From Aureimonas jatrophae (GTDB lineage Bacteria > Pseudomonadota > Alphaproteobacteria > Rhizobiales > Rhizobiaceae), in the NCBI RefSeq assembly GCF_900104035.1, contig NZ_FNIT01000001.1, positions 248,001 through 312,000 on the forward strand: a DNA stretch of 64,000 nucleotides, in the 5' to 3' direction. Position 1 is the stretch's first letter. Each line of letters opens with the position of its first letter. The notes under the pieces were generated by a model. It did not search any database and was not told the origin of the DNA. It saw only the letters and a program-made list of their open reading frames with translations. Made by a program: the position numbers and the translations under genes. Shown here in pieces: positions 1 through 7,699 of this stretch.

Positions 1-220
1 GCACCTCGCCGACGATCTCCTCCGACCGCCCGCCCGAATAGACGTTGGCGGTATCGATGAGGTTCACGCCCTGGTCGATGCAGAGATCCACCAGCCGCCG
101 TGCGTCGTCGACCTCGACCGCTCCGGTGGCGCCGAAGTTGCCGCGCCCTCCGAAGGTCATGGTTCCCATGGTGAGCGTCGAGACCTTCAGTCCCGAGCGT
201 CCGAGCGAGCGATATTCCAT
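1..220 (-). CDS. aldo/keto reductase, N-terminal part (cut by window edge)
   Basis: This is the first 73 residues of an aldo/keto reductase. The translation begins MEYRSLGRSGLKVSTLTMGT and continues to GVNLIDTANVYSGGRSEEIVG. The LGRSGLKVS start and the DTANVYSGG stretch carrying the catalytic Asp and Tyr are hallmarks of the family, whose members reduce carbonyls with NADPH in the cytoplasm. The rest of the gene lies to the left of the window, so the substrate cannot be judged. It is transcribed in the same direction as the HxlR regulator next to it, with 31 bases between them, and may be controlled by it. Confidence 0.85.
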   Translation of the reverse strand, partial: MEYRSLGRSGLKVSTLTMGTMTFGGRGNFGATGAVEVDDARRLVDLCIDQGVNLIDTANVYSGGRSEEIVGEV

Positions 221-251
221 GCGGGCGTCCTCCCTATGCCCGCGCGAACCC

Positions 252-611
252 CTACCGTGCGTCGAAGCGCGACTGGGCGGCGAGCACCGCACCGATATGC
301 CTTTGTGCCCAGGTCGTCAGCCCCTCGATTTCGGTCGCGAGCGTCAACCCGAGCGGCGTGATGGAATAGGTGACGCTGACCGGCGTCGTCGGAAGGACCT
401 CGCGCTCGACGAGGCCGTCGCGCTCCAGGCCCTTTAGGGTCTGCGACAGCATCTTCTGCGAGATGCCGCCGACGAGGCGTCGCAGCTCGTTGAAGCGACG
501 CGGACCCTTGGCGAGCAGCGTCAGGAGAAGCGTCGTCCACTTGTCCGCGATGCGGTCGAGCACGAGCCGCGTCGGGCAGGCGGGATCGTAGACGTTGGGC
601 GTCAGGTCCAT
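252..611 (-). CDS. HxlR-family winged-helix transcriptional regulator
   Basis: A 119-residue regulator of the HxlR (MarR-like winged helix) family. The signature [19 protein letters not shown] is followed by [20 protein letters not shown] (recognition helix) and a wing region ending LVEREV. I chose the ATG at 611 because GAGGAAA sits just upstream. A longer GTG-started frame reaches 698, but it would read through the palindrome at 680-696, which looks like an operator rather than coding sequence. HxlR proteins usually sense electrophiles or quinones and control a divergent oxidoreductase gene, which fits the gene at 713. The inducer is unknown. Confidence 0.85.
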   Translation of the reverse strand: MDLTPNVYDPACPTRLVLDRIADKWTTLLLTLLAKGPRRFNELRRLVGGISQKMLSQTLKGLERDGLVEREVLPTTPVSVTYSITPLGLTLATEIEGLTTWAQRHIGAVLAAQSRFDAR

Positions 612-679
612 CGGTTTCCTCGCGGTGACCACGTGCGCGTCCGGTGCCTTCTTTTCAGACAAGTTCCCGAATGGCATCA

Positions 680-696
680 GGTATCTGTCAGTTACC
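680..696. promoter_or_regulatory. probable HxlR operator, 17-bp palindrome
   Basis: GGTATCTGTCAGTTACC is a palindrome apart from its centre and one mismatched pair. It lies between the regulator at 611 and the oxidoreductase start at 713, just ahead of the Shine-Dalgarno AGGGAAG. HxlR dimers bind palindromes of this general form in intergenic regions. That this site is the operator is inference from position and symmetry. Confidence 0.6.
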
Positions 697-712
697 ACAG
701 GGAAGACGAATC

Positions 713-1321
713 ATGAAGGTGGCATTGATCGGCGCCTCGGGGCAGGCGGGCTCGCGCATCCTGCGAGAGCTTTCGAGTCGGGGGCACGAGACCACGGCGA
801 TCGCGCGCAACCCCGAGCGCATCGATGCGGGGCCCGGCGTCACGGCCGTGCGAGGCGACGTCGCCGAGGGCGAGGCGCTGGCAGCGATCCTGCGCGGACA
901 CGACGCGGTGGTGAGCTCGGTGCACTTTCTCGCCTTCGATCCCGAGACGCTGGTCGCGGCGGTCCGGGCGAGCGAGGTGAAGCGCTATCTCGTGGTCGGC
1001 GGGGCGGGAAGCCTGGAGGTCGCGTCCGGCCAACGCCTTCTCGACGCGCCGGACTTTCCGGACGCCTACAAGGCGGAGGCGACGGCGGGCGCCGCCTATC
1101 TCGACCGGCTTCGAGCGCTGGACGACCTCGACTGGACTTTCTTCTCGCCCGCCGCGATGTTCGTGCCCGGCGAGCGTACGGGCAGGTTCCGGCTGGGGCA
1201 GGACATGTTGATCGCGAACGACGAGGGATCCTCGATCTCGTTCGAGGACTATGCGGTCGCGCTGGTGGACGAGCTGGAGCAGCCCCGCCACGTGCGGGGC
1301 CGCTTCACGATAGGCTACTAG
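713..1321 (+). CDS. NAD(P)H-binding protein (NmrA/YwnB-like)
   Basis: A 202-residue single-domain Rossmann protein. The start MKVALIGASGQAGSRILREL carries the GASGxxG nucleotide-binding loop. AVRGDV follows at the end of the second beta strand region, and VVGGAGSLEV and FFSPAAMF are typical of the COG2910 (putative NADH-flavin reductase) and NmrA-like group. The ATG at 713 has AGGGAAG upstream. It is divergent from the HxlR regulator and is probably its target. The end overlaps the end of the convergent transglycosylase gene by four bases. The substrate cannot be read from the sequence. Confidence 0.85.
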   Translation: MKVALIGASGQAGSRILRELSSRGHETTAIARNPERIDAGPGVTAVRGDVAEGEALAAILRGHDAVVSSVHFLAFDPETLVAAVRASEVKRYLVVGGAGSLEVASGQRLLDAPDFPDAYKAEATAGAAYLDRLRALDDLDWTFFSPAAMFVPGERTGRFRLGQDMLIANDEGSSISFEDYAVALVDELEQPRHVRGRFTIGY

Positions 1322-2517
1322 TTCAAAGCGGCCAGGAGGCGCGCGGTCGGCCAGCCGTCGGCGGGCAGGCCGCGCTTCATCTGCTCCTCGCGCACGGCGG
1401 CGCGTGTGTTGGCGCCCAGAATGCCGTCGATCTTGCCGACGTCGTAGCCCATCGCGGCGAGGCGCTGCTGCAGCGCCTTCATCTGGTCGCCGTCCAGACC
1501 GGGCTGCGGATTGCCGAGATCGGCCGCCGGCTCGCCCGCCAGGCGCGTGCCGAAGTAGGCGGCCGTCAGCGAGTACACGAGCGAGTTGTTCCAGGTGAGG
1601 TAGATGTCGAAGTTCGGGAAGGCCAGGAAGGCCGGCCCACCCGCGCCCTGCGGAAGGATGATCGAGGCCATCATGCCGTCGCTCTCCAGCGGCGATCCGT
1701 CGGCCTTCGTGACGCCGAGCTTGGCGAACTCCGAACGGGGCTCCTTCTGGACCAGTGCGGCGCGATCGTAGGGGAAGTTGGCTGGGATGCGGACCGACTC
1801 CAGCCAGGGCTCGCCGCGCCGGTATCCCATGGACTGGATGAACTTGCCGGTGGTCATCAAGACGTCCGGAACGTCGGTGAGGAGGTTGACTTGGCCGTTG
1901 CCGTCCTGGTCCGTGCCGTAGGCGAGATAGTCCTCGGGCAGGATCTGGGTCTGGCCGAGCTCGCCCGCCCAGGCACCGCGCATCTGGTCGGGGCGCAGGT
2001 AGCCGCGATCGACGAGCTCGATCGCGCCGATGAGATGCGGGCGGAAGATCTCGGGACGACGGCAGTCGTGGGCCAGCGTCGCCAACGCCGAGAGCGTGTC
2101 GAAGTCGCCGAGCACGGCACCGTAGTCGGTCTCGAGTCCCCAGAACGAGGCAATCACGGGACCCGGCACGCCGGTCTGGCGTTCGACCTCGGCGAAGGTC
2201 GAGGCGTATTTGCGCAGGTTCGCCTGTCCACGCGCGAGTCGGTCCTTGTTGACCATGCGGCCCTGGAACTGCGTCCAGGCCTGCTGGAAGACGCCTTGGC
2301 CCCGGTCGCGCGCGAGCACCTTCGGGTCGGGTCGCACGTCGGCCAAGGCCCGCTCGATGCCCGCTTCCGACAAGCCCTTCGCCCGCGCCTCGGCCCTGAC
2401 GCCCTGCAGAAAGGCCCCGAAATCGCCGCCGCACTGAGCGCTCTGCGCCAGGGCCCCTCCGGTTGTGGCGAGGAGGGCGGCGGCCAGGATCGCGAGGCGT
2501 CGCGGGGCGTGGAACAT
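1318..2517 (-). CDS. lytic murein transglycosylase, MltB type with peptidoglycan-binding domain
   Basis: A 399-residue exported enzyme that cleaves the MurNAc-GlcNAc bond of peptidoglycan to form 1,6-anhydro ends. A signal peptide (about residues 1-25, cut after ALAQ) is followed by an SLT_2/MltB catalytic domain. Its catalytic acid is probably E129 in SFWGLETDYG, and GELGQTQILPEDYL matches the conserved family segment. A C-terminal PG_binding_1 domain (about 335-399) contains LQQRLAAMGYDVGKIDGILG. The ATG at 2517 gives a clean signal peptide. It lies 80 bases downstream of the GH25 lysozyme gene and may share its transcript. Confidence 0.92.
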   Translation of the reverse strand: MFHAPRRLAILAAALLATTGGALAQSAQCGGDFGAFLQGVRAEARAKGLSEAGIERALADVRPDPKVLARDRGQGVFQQAWTQFQGRMVNKDRLARGQANLRKYASTFAEVERQTGVPGPVIASFWGLETDYGAVLGDFDTLSALATLAHDCRRPEIFRPHLIGAIELVDRGYLRPDQMRGAWAGELGQTQILPEDYLAYGTDQDGNGQVNLLTDVPDVLMTTGKFIQSMGYRRGEPWLESVRIPANFPYDRAALVQKEPRSEFAKLGVTKADGSPLESDGMMASIILPQGAGGPAFLAFPNFDIYLTWNNSLVYSLTAAYFGTRLAGEPAADLGNPQPGLDGDQMKALQQRLAAMGYDVGKIDGILGANTRAAVREEQMKRGLPADGWPTARLLAALN

Positions 2518-2597
2518 CGGGATCGAATCCTTCGGGTCTTGGGAAAGCGGTTCGGCTGGCAAAGCCGCAAACTGCGGCGCGAGCGTGACCTGCCGTA

Positions 2598-3401
2598 TCA
2601 GCTCGACGGGCGATGAGCCGCGAGCCAGGCGCGCCAGTCCTCGCGCGTGCCGGAGAAGGCGTTGCGGTCCACCGGACCGTCGACACCCGGTACCGTGCCG
2701 GTCGCGGTCCATTGCCAGAAGCGGAAGTCGCGATCGGGATAGTTCGCGGTCGGGTGATCCTTCACGCCGCGAAGCCAGAACTGGTGCTTCGGGAAGGTTC
2801 CGACGAGGCGTTCGCGGTGGATGTCGATCGGCGCGTAGATGATGGGGCGCACGCCGTAATGCCGCTCCACGGCGTCGAGGAAGGCGGTCATCTCGCGCAC
2901 CACCTCGTCGCGTGGCGGACGCCGCGTGCAGGTCGGCGAGTCTGGGTTCCATTCGACATCGAGGACGGGCGGCAGCGCCTGCGGGTCGCGCGGCACGTTG
3001 GCAATGAACCAGGCGGCCTGCTCGACCCCGGGCCGGCACCAGTAGTAGAAATGGTAGGCTCCACGCGGCACCCCGGCGGCGGCCGCCGCCTTCCAGTTGC
3101 GCAAGAAGGCCGCATCGACGCGGTCGCCACCCTCGGTCGACTTCAGAAACGCGAAGGCGACGCCGCCACGGCGCGCGGCATCCCAATCGATCTCGCCCTG
3201 ATACTTCGACACGTCGATCCCGTGTACCGGGTAATGCTCGGGCGCGGAGCCCTTGATGCCGGTGAGGCCGAGCTCCGCAGGGTCGAGCGATGCGGAGCGG
3301 CAGGCACTTAGCGCCGCCAGCGCCGACAGGGCTGCGGCCAGCACCCAGCGACGGGCCCGGATCGGAGCCGATCGGCTGCGGTTGTCGCCGGCGTGGTTCA
3401 T
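2598..3401 (-). CDS. GH25-family lysozyme, lipoprotein
   Basis: A 267-residue muramidase of glycoside hydrolase family 25, which hydrolyses the MurNAc-GlcNAc bond. The N-terminus is Arg-rich, followed by a hydrophobic stretch and a lipobox-like ALSAC (Cys34), so it is probably membrane-anchored. The catalytic signatures are HGIDVSKYQGEIDW (D63) and PPVLDVEWNP (D148 and E150). FRFWQWTATG near the C-terminus is also characteristic. GH25 enzymes occur both as phage or bacteriocin lysins and as house enzymes. A lipoprotein form next to a transglycosylase suggests a cell-wall remodelling role (inference). Confidence 0.9.
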   Translation of the reverse strand: MNHAGDNRSRSAPIRARRWVLAAALSALAALSACRSASLDPAELGLTGIKGSAPEHYPVHGIDVSKYQGEIDWDAARRGGVAFAFLKSTEGGDRVDAAFLRNWKAAAAAGVPRGAYHFYYWCRPGVEQAAWFIANVPRDPQALPPVLDVEWNPDSPTCTRRPPRDEVVREMTAFLDAVERHYGVRPIIYAPIDIHRERLVGTFPKHQFWLRGVKDHPTANYPDRDFRFWQWTATGTVPGVDGPVDRNAFSGTREDWRAWLAAHRPSS

Positions 3402-3626
3402 GGTCTGGAACGGCTCCTGATCGGCGCGGCGCATGGGTGACGGGACGCGCGGCTTCGGCGCGCACGTTCGCGGCGCCGGCTGTCGCGAGGCTGACGCGCC
3501 CGGCGTCTGAACCATTCCATGCTCTGCATCGGGACAAAAGAATGCGTGATCTGATGCGGGAGAACCAATTGGCCGCACCTGCGTTGGAGACCCTGAAGGT
3601 ACATCGTCGCAAAAGGATCGACATTC

Positions 3627-3851
3627 ATGAAGACCCTCACGCTCGCCGCTGGCGTCGCCGCCCTTCTGGCTCTGTCGGCCTGCTCCGACAACAGCTCCAC
3701 GACGCCGTCCACCACGTCGAGCTCGACGACCACGGCCCCGGCCACGACGGGCGCCGGCACGACCCCCGGCGCGACCACGACCACGACGCCGGCCACCGGC
3801 GGCACGATGGCGCCGGCGACCGGTGGCTCGTCCACGACCACGACGAACTGA
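3627..3851 (+). CDS. small Thr/Ser-rich lipoprotein of unknown function
   Basis: A 74-residue protein. Residues 1-19 form a lipoprotein signal (MKTLTLAAGVAALLALSAC), with Cys19 as the expected lipidation site. The rest is almost wholly Thr, Ser, Ala, Gly and Pro, including runs such as TTTTTPATGG, so it is probably unfolded. A strong hairpin follows 26 bases after the stop, which supports a separate short transcript. Similar tiny Thr-rich lipoproteins are common in Hyphomicrobiales, without known function. Confidence 0.6.
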   Translation: MKTLTLAAGVAALLALSACSDNSSTTPSTTSSSTTTAPATTGAGTTPGATTTTTPATGGTMAPATGGSSTTTTN

Positions 3852-3877
3852 TCGATCTCGATCTCGAGATGACACGG

Positions 3878-3905
3878 CGGCCGGCTCTTGGAGCCGGCCG
3901 TTTGC
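3878..3905 (+). terminator. rho-independent terminator after the small lipoprotein
   Basis: A perfect 10-bp stem (CGGCCGGCTC, loop TTG, GAGCCGGCCG) is followed by TTTGC. It is placed just after the stop codon at 3851. Confidence 0.75.
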
Positions 3906-4000
3906 ATGTGCGAAATCAGCCGGCCATGGGCCGTCTTTTCGTGTGCGCGGCAACGCGATAGAAAAGGCGCCGGGATTCGCCCGGTCCTTGGACGGACGGC

Positions 4001-4729
4001 ATGTCGATCTTCTCCACCCTCGGTCAACTCCTGAGGGATCTCGCGCAACAGGGCGGCTCGGTGGTCGAGGCCTTGGTGGAGCGCGTTCGTACGGCTTTCT
4101 CGGGCGACCGCGAGACGCGGCGTCGCGTGGCGTTCTCGGTGGCCATGATCGCGCTGTCTGCCAAGATGGCGCGGGCCGACGGCGTCGTCACGCCCGCCGA
4201 AATCAGCGCCTTCCGCCGCATCTTCCTGATCCCGCCCGACGAGATCCAGAACGTCTTCCGTCTCTACTCCATCGCCCAGCAGGATACCGCCGGCTTCGAA
4301 ATCTACGCCTCGCGCATGCGCGCGCTCTGCGAAGAGCCGCCGGCCGAGGGCGAAGAGGGCTGCGCGCTTCTGGTCGACGTGCTCGACGGCCTGTTCCACA
4401 TCGCGGGTGCCGACGGGGTCGTGCACGAGCGCGAACTGGCGTTTCTGGCGGAGGTGGCCGAGCGCTTCGGTCTCACCGCCGTCCAGTTCGAGCGGATCCG
4501 TGCCCGGCATGTCGATGGAGGCGAGGCGGGGGCCTACGCCGTCCTCGGCGTCGATCCGAGCGCAAGCCACGACGAGATGCGTCGGCGCTACCTTCATCTC
4601 GTGCGCGAGAACCATCCCGACCGCCTCGCAGCGCGCGGCGTGCCGGCCGAGTTCATGGCGATCGCCACCGAGCGCATGAAGGCGATCAATGCCGCATGGG
4701 CGATGGTCGGGCGCGTGGCCGTCTCGTGA
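4001..4729 (+). CDS. TerB-like and DnaJ-domain protein (DjlA-like)
   Basis: A 242-residue protein. Residues about 45-165 form a helical TerB/DjlA-type region (FSVAMIALSAKMARADGVVTPAEI, then HIAGADGVVHERELAFLAEVA). Residues about 178-240 form a J domain with the HPD motif in VRENHPDRLAARG, which stimulates DnaK-type chaperones. Classical DjlA has an N-terminal membrane segment. Here the first 45 residues are amphipathic with no clear membrane helix. The stop overlaps the GTG start of the amidase, so the two are translationally coupled. Confidence 0.88.
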   Translation: MSIFSTLGQLLRDLAQQGGSVVEALVERVRTAFSGDRETRRRVAFSVAMIALSAKMARADGVVTPAEISAFRRIFLIPPDEIQNVFRLYSIAQQDTAGFEIYASRMRALCEEPPAEGEEGCALLVDVLDGLFHIAGADGVVHERELAFLAEVAERFGLTAVQFERIRARHVDGGEAGAYAVLGVDPSASHDEMRRRYLHLVRENHPDRLAARGVPAEFMAIATERMKAINAAWAMVGRVAVS

Positions 4730-5499
4730 CATCGAGGGAGACCGCCGAGGTCTGGCCGGCCGACAGCGCGCTGGTCTCGCGCGTGGAGCCCTCGCCCAAT
4801 CACAACGAGAGGGCAGGCGGTATCGCACCGGACATGCTCGTCCTGCACTATACGGGGATGCGCGACGGCGCCTCGGCGCTCGCGCGGCTGCGCGATCCGA
4901 CGGCCGCCGTCTCGTCCCATTATCTGGTCGAGGAAGACGGTTCTCTGATCCAGATGGTGCCGGAAGCGCGCCGCGCGTGGCACGCCGGCGTTTCGCGCTG
5001 GCAGGGCCAGAGCGACCTCAACTCGCGGTCGATTGGGATCGAGATCGTCAACCCCGGCCATGAGCATGGCTATCGGCCGTTTCCGCCGCAACAGATCGCG
5101 ACGGTTGTGAAATTGTGCCGAGAATGTGTCGAACGCTGGTCGATCGTGGGCGATCGTGTCGTGGGGCACTCGGATATTGCGCCTTCGCGCAAGGAGGATC
5201 CGGGCGAATTCTTTCCGTGGGATCAACTCTCGGCGGCAGGCGTCGGTCATCTCGTGACACCCGTGGAAATACGTAGTGGCCGGTTTCTCACGCGTGGTGA
5301 TGTCGGCCCCCCCGTGGCCGCGTGGCAGCAGATGTTAGCCAGCTACGGATATGATTGCGAGGCGACCGGAACCTTCGACGATGCAACGCATTTTGCTACC
5401 CTGGCTTTCCAGCGTCACCACCGACCGCGCAAGTTGGACGGGTGCGCCGATACGTCGACGGTCGCCACGCTTCACCAGCTTCTCCTAACTAGGCCGTAG
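4726..5499 (+). CDS. N-acetylmuramoyl-L-alanine amidase (AmpD/AmiD type) with peptidoglycan-binding domain
   Basis: A 257-residue zinc amidase of the Ami_2 family, cleaving the MurNAc-L-Ala bond. Likely zinc ligands are H41 (LVLHYTGM), H148 (VVGHSDIAP) and D158 (RKEDPG). AWHAGVSRW is also typical. A PG_binding_1 domain follows (about 190-257, RGDVGPPVAAWQQMLASYGY). The start is the GTG at 4726 overlapping the preceding stop. No signal peptide is visible, as in cytosolic AmpD, which recycles anhydromuropeptides, although the C-terminal wall-binding domain would be unusual there. The cellular location is therefore uncertain. Confidence 0.9.
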   Translation: MTSRETAEVWPADSALVSRVEPSPNHNERAGGIAPDMLVLHYTGMRDGASALARLRDPTAAVSSHYLVEEDGSLIQMVPEARRAWHAGVSRWQGQSDLNSRSIGIEIVNPGHEHGYRPFPPQQIATVVKLCRECVERWSIVGDRVVGHSDIAPSRKEDPGEFFPWDQLSAAGVGHLVTPVEIRSGRFLTRGDVGPPVAAWQQMLASYGYDCEATGTFDDATHFATLAFQRHHRPRKLDGCADTSTVATLHQLLLTRP

Positions 5500-5705
5500 C
5501 TGACGAGAGGCTGAACGGCCGCGAATCATCGCGCCGTGTTTGTATCACTCTGAAATATTCTGTTACCAGATCGTCACATTGACGGTCCGGTTCGTCCGCA
5601 TAACCGAGCCTGTCACCGCCGCTGAGCATCGCGGCAGAGAGGGGACGGTTCGCACGCCGGGTTTTGGGGCGGGGCGGGGCCGACGATCCGTAATACAGGA
5701 CCGAA

Positions 5706-6284
5706 ATGACGAAACTGCCTGCCATGGCTTGCGCCGTGACGCTTTCGCTTGCCCATTTTTCCGCTGCCTTTGCCGATTCCGCTTCGTCCACCTCCACGGC
5801 GCCGCTCAAGCCCGCCGACATCCAGACGCCCCAGGCTGCCGCAACGGCGGCCGCCGAACCCACCGACTCCACGCTCGCGGCTCGTCCCTTTGCCGACATC
5901 ATCGAGCGTGAAGCTCGTGCCAACGGCGTTTCCGTCCAACTCGCCCACGCCATCGTCTCGGTGGAAAGCCGCTACCGTGTCGACGTGACCGGCCGGGCCG
6001 GCGAGATCGGCCTCATGCAAATCAAGCCGGCGACGGCGCGTGACATGGGCTTCGAGGGCGATGCGACCGATCTCTACAATCCGATCGTCAACATCCGATA
6101 CGGCATGAAGTATCTCGCAGGCGCCGAGCGCCGCGGTGGCGGTACGCTGTGCGGCACGATCCTGAAGTACAATGCCGGCCACTACTCGCGTCGCATGAAC
6201 CCGACCTCGGCGCGCTACTGCGAGAAGGTGAAGCTCGTGCTCGCCAGCCTCGACTCGGACCGCTCCCGCGACTCGGGCATCTGA
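5706..6284 (+). CDS. lytic transglycosylase, SLT domain
   Basis: A 192-residue exported transglycosylase. A signal peptide (1-23, ending AAFA) and an Ala/Pro/Thr linker precede an SLT domain from about residue 62. The catalytic Glu is E87 in AIVSVESRYRVDV, with GEIGLMQIKPATA and NIRYGMKYLAG as the other conserved blocks and LKYNAGHY near the end. It stands alone between the amidase gene and the RNase P RNA. The 206 bases upstream (5500-5705) show no gene and no clear promoter. Confidence 0.92.
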   Translation: MTKLPAMACAVTLSLAHFSAAFADSASSTSTAPLKPADIQTPQAAATAAAEPTDSTLAARPFADIIEREARANGVSVQLAHAIVSVESRYRVDVTGRAGEIGLMQIKPATARDMGFEGDATDLYNPIVNIRYGMKYLAGAERRGGGTLCGTILKYNAGHYSRRMNPTSARYCEKVKLVLASLDSDRSRDSGI

Positions 6285-6295
6285 GCGGTCGCGGC

Positions 6296-6324
6296 TTGAC
6301 ACGCCGCGCCCCGGTGTCCCTTAA
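6296..6324 (+). promoter_or_regulatory. promoter of rnpB
   Basis: A consensus -35 element TTGACA (6296-6301), a 17-base spacer and a -10-like CCTTAA (6319-6324) end seven bases before the 5' base of the RNase P RNA at 6331. The spacing fits a sigma-70-type housekeeping promoter, though the -10 element is weak. Confidence 0.7.
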
Positions 6325-6330
6325 GGGGCC

Positions 6331-6729
6331 GCCAGTCGGCTGGGCGACCGCTGCCGCAAGGGCCGAAAGGCCGCGGGGGAGGAAAGTCCGGGCTCCACGG
6401 AGAAACGGTGCCGGGTAACGCCCGGCGGGGGCGACCCCAGGGACAGTGCCACAGAGAACAGACCGCCTTCATGATCTCCGGATCGCGGGAAGGTAAGGGT
6501 GAAACGGTGGGGTAAGAGCCCACCGCGCGACCGGCAACGGAAGCGGCACGGTAAACCCCACCGGGAGCAAAACCGAATAGGAACGACGCGGCGGGCAACC
6601 GTCAGCCCTCTCCGGGCCGGTCGTTCGGGTGGGTTGCTTGAGGCGGCGCGCGAGCGTCGTCCCAGAGGAATGGTCGCCCAAGGCAGCTTCCGAGCTGCCG
6701 GACAGAACCCGGCTTACAGGCCGACTGGC
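6331..6729 (+). ncRNA. rnpB: RNase P RNA (class A)
   Basis: This is the catalytic RNA of ribonuclease P, which matures tRNA 5' ends. The ends are set by the perfect P1 pairing of GCCAGTCGGC (6331-6340) with GCCGACTGGC (6720-6729). The invariant core segments are present: GAGGAAAGTCCGGGCTCC near the 5' end, ACAGTGCCACAGAGAACAGACC in the middle, GGTAAGGGTGAAACGG, and GGACAGAACCCGGCTTACA before P1. At about 399 nt it has the normal bacterial type A length. Confidence 0.97.
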
Positions 6730-6761
6730 ATTTTCCAACGCAAGACTTTCCGATCGTGCGC

Positions 6762-6805
6762 CATCGACACCGGCAGGCTCGACATGGGGCTGGCCGGTGT
6801 CGATG
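6762..6805. repeat. 13-bp perfect inverted repeat between rnpB and mraZ
   Basis: The arms CATCGACACCGGC (6762-6774) and GCCGGTGTCGATG (6793-6805) flank an 18-base loop. No T-run follows, so a classical terminator is unlikely, though it could stop or protect the rnpB precursor. A second, imperfect hairpin can be drawn around 6820-6860. I see no gene from 6730 to 7240. Apart from these hairpins and the mraZ control region, nothing else stands out there. Confidence 0.6.
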
Positions 6806-7022
6806 ACGCACGTCATGGGATCGCGCCCCACAGCGACGCTATGGCGTTGTGGCGCGGCGGCAAGTGGCGGCGTTGGGGTCTCCTGCCAAGCGGTGCGGGG
6901 ATGCCACGCTGGGCGCTGTCCTGGGTCGCGGCGAAAAGCTGTAACCAACTGTTCTAGAACAATGTTTTTGTTTCGTTCCTGCTTGGTGTAGCTGGTCTCG
7001 TACCAGGTTCGGGACCGCTGTT

Positions 7023-7063
7023 CCCATTGACCCCCATGGGGTCCCATGTTATCCCAAATCCCA
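7023..7063 (-). promoter_or_regulatory. MraZ operator: CCCA/TGGG repeats
   Basis: CCCA occurs at 7023, 7033, 7043 and 7053, exactly 10 bp apart, with a fifth, out-of-phase copy at 7060. Read on the minus strand these are TGGGN repeats with 5-base spacers, the arrangement bound by MraZ in E. coli. The repeats overlap the putative mraZ promoter, which suggests autorepression. Confidence 0.8.
7027..7055 (+). promoter_or_regulatory. probable promoter of mraZ and the first dcw block
   Basis: TTGACC (7027-7032) and TATCCC (7050-7055) are 17 bases apart and lie inside the MraZ repeat array. A start near 7061 would leave a leader of about 180 bases before mraZ. The -10 match is weak, so the assignment rests mainly on the -35 element and the overlap with the operator. 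Confidence 0.5.
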
Positions 7064-7240
7064 CGGTTCGACCCCTTCCAGTCGGCCCGGTTCCATCGTG
7101 TCGAGACTGTGCGGCGGGTTTGTATGAGCCCGCCTCGGGGCAGGCGTGTGCCTGCTTCCCGGAATCGGCGAGCGTGCGGAGCCGGCGTCCGGTGGATGCG
7201 CGATCGAACGCCTCGCCGGATGGAAACGGGTCTGTCGCGG

Positions 7241-7699
7241 ATGCGCTTCCTGTCCAATTGGATCAACAACGTGGACGCGAAGGGGCGAGTCTCCGTGCCG
7301 GCACCTTTTCGTCAGATCCTCGCCTCGCGCGGCGACCGCGAGCTCTACGCCTTGCAGGCGATCGGCCAGCCGGCGATCGATGTCGGCGGGATGAATCTCC
7401 TAGAGCGCTACGAGGCTCGCATGGCGCAGGAGGACCCGTTCGGCGAGGACTACGCCGACATGTCGCTCTTCGCCTATGGGGACGGCGCCTTCCTGAAGCT
7501 CGACGGCGAGGGGCGCATGGGCGTCACGGACTTCGTGCGCGCCCATACCGGCATCGAGGATCGCGTCGCCTTCGTCGGGCGCTCGCACTTCTTTCAGCTC
7601 TGGGAGCCGGCCGCCTTCGAGGCCCATCGGGCCGAGGCGCGCGCCCGGCTTCTGGCCAAGCGCTCGTCGCGCGACGAGCGCGAGAGATCACCGGAATGA
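7241..7699 (+). CDS. mraZ: transcriptional regulator MraZ
   Basis: A 152-residue protein with two AbrB-like MraZ domains. The first opens [20 protein letters not shown], and the second contains [17 protein letters not shown]. MraZ forms rings, binds direct TGGG-type repeats and represses the dcw operon. The start is set at 7241 because family members begin at this RFLSN motif. An in-frame ATG lies at 7220, and the frame extends further back into the operator region, which I reject. Its stop overlaps the rsmH start (ATGA type). Confidence 0.92.
   Translation: MRFLSNWINNVDAKGRVSVPAPFRQILASRGDRELYALQAIGQPAIDVGGMNLLERYEARMAQEDPFGEDYADMSLFAYGDGAFLKLDGEGRMGVTDFVRAHTGIEDRVAFVGRSHFFQLWEPAAFEAHRAEARARLLAKRSSRDERERSPE

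Noticed and set aside
692-2686. A long minus-strand frame across the oxidoreductase and transglycosylase
   Set aside because: Its product is Arg/Pro/Gly-rich with no recognisable domain. It overlaps two genes with clear families.
7046-7240. Longer mraZ start at 7046
   Set aside because: It would put the operator array inside the gene and add 65 Arg-rich residues never seen in MraZ. The family start motif is at 7241.
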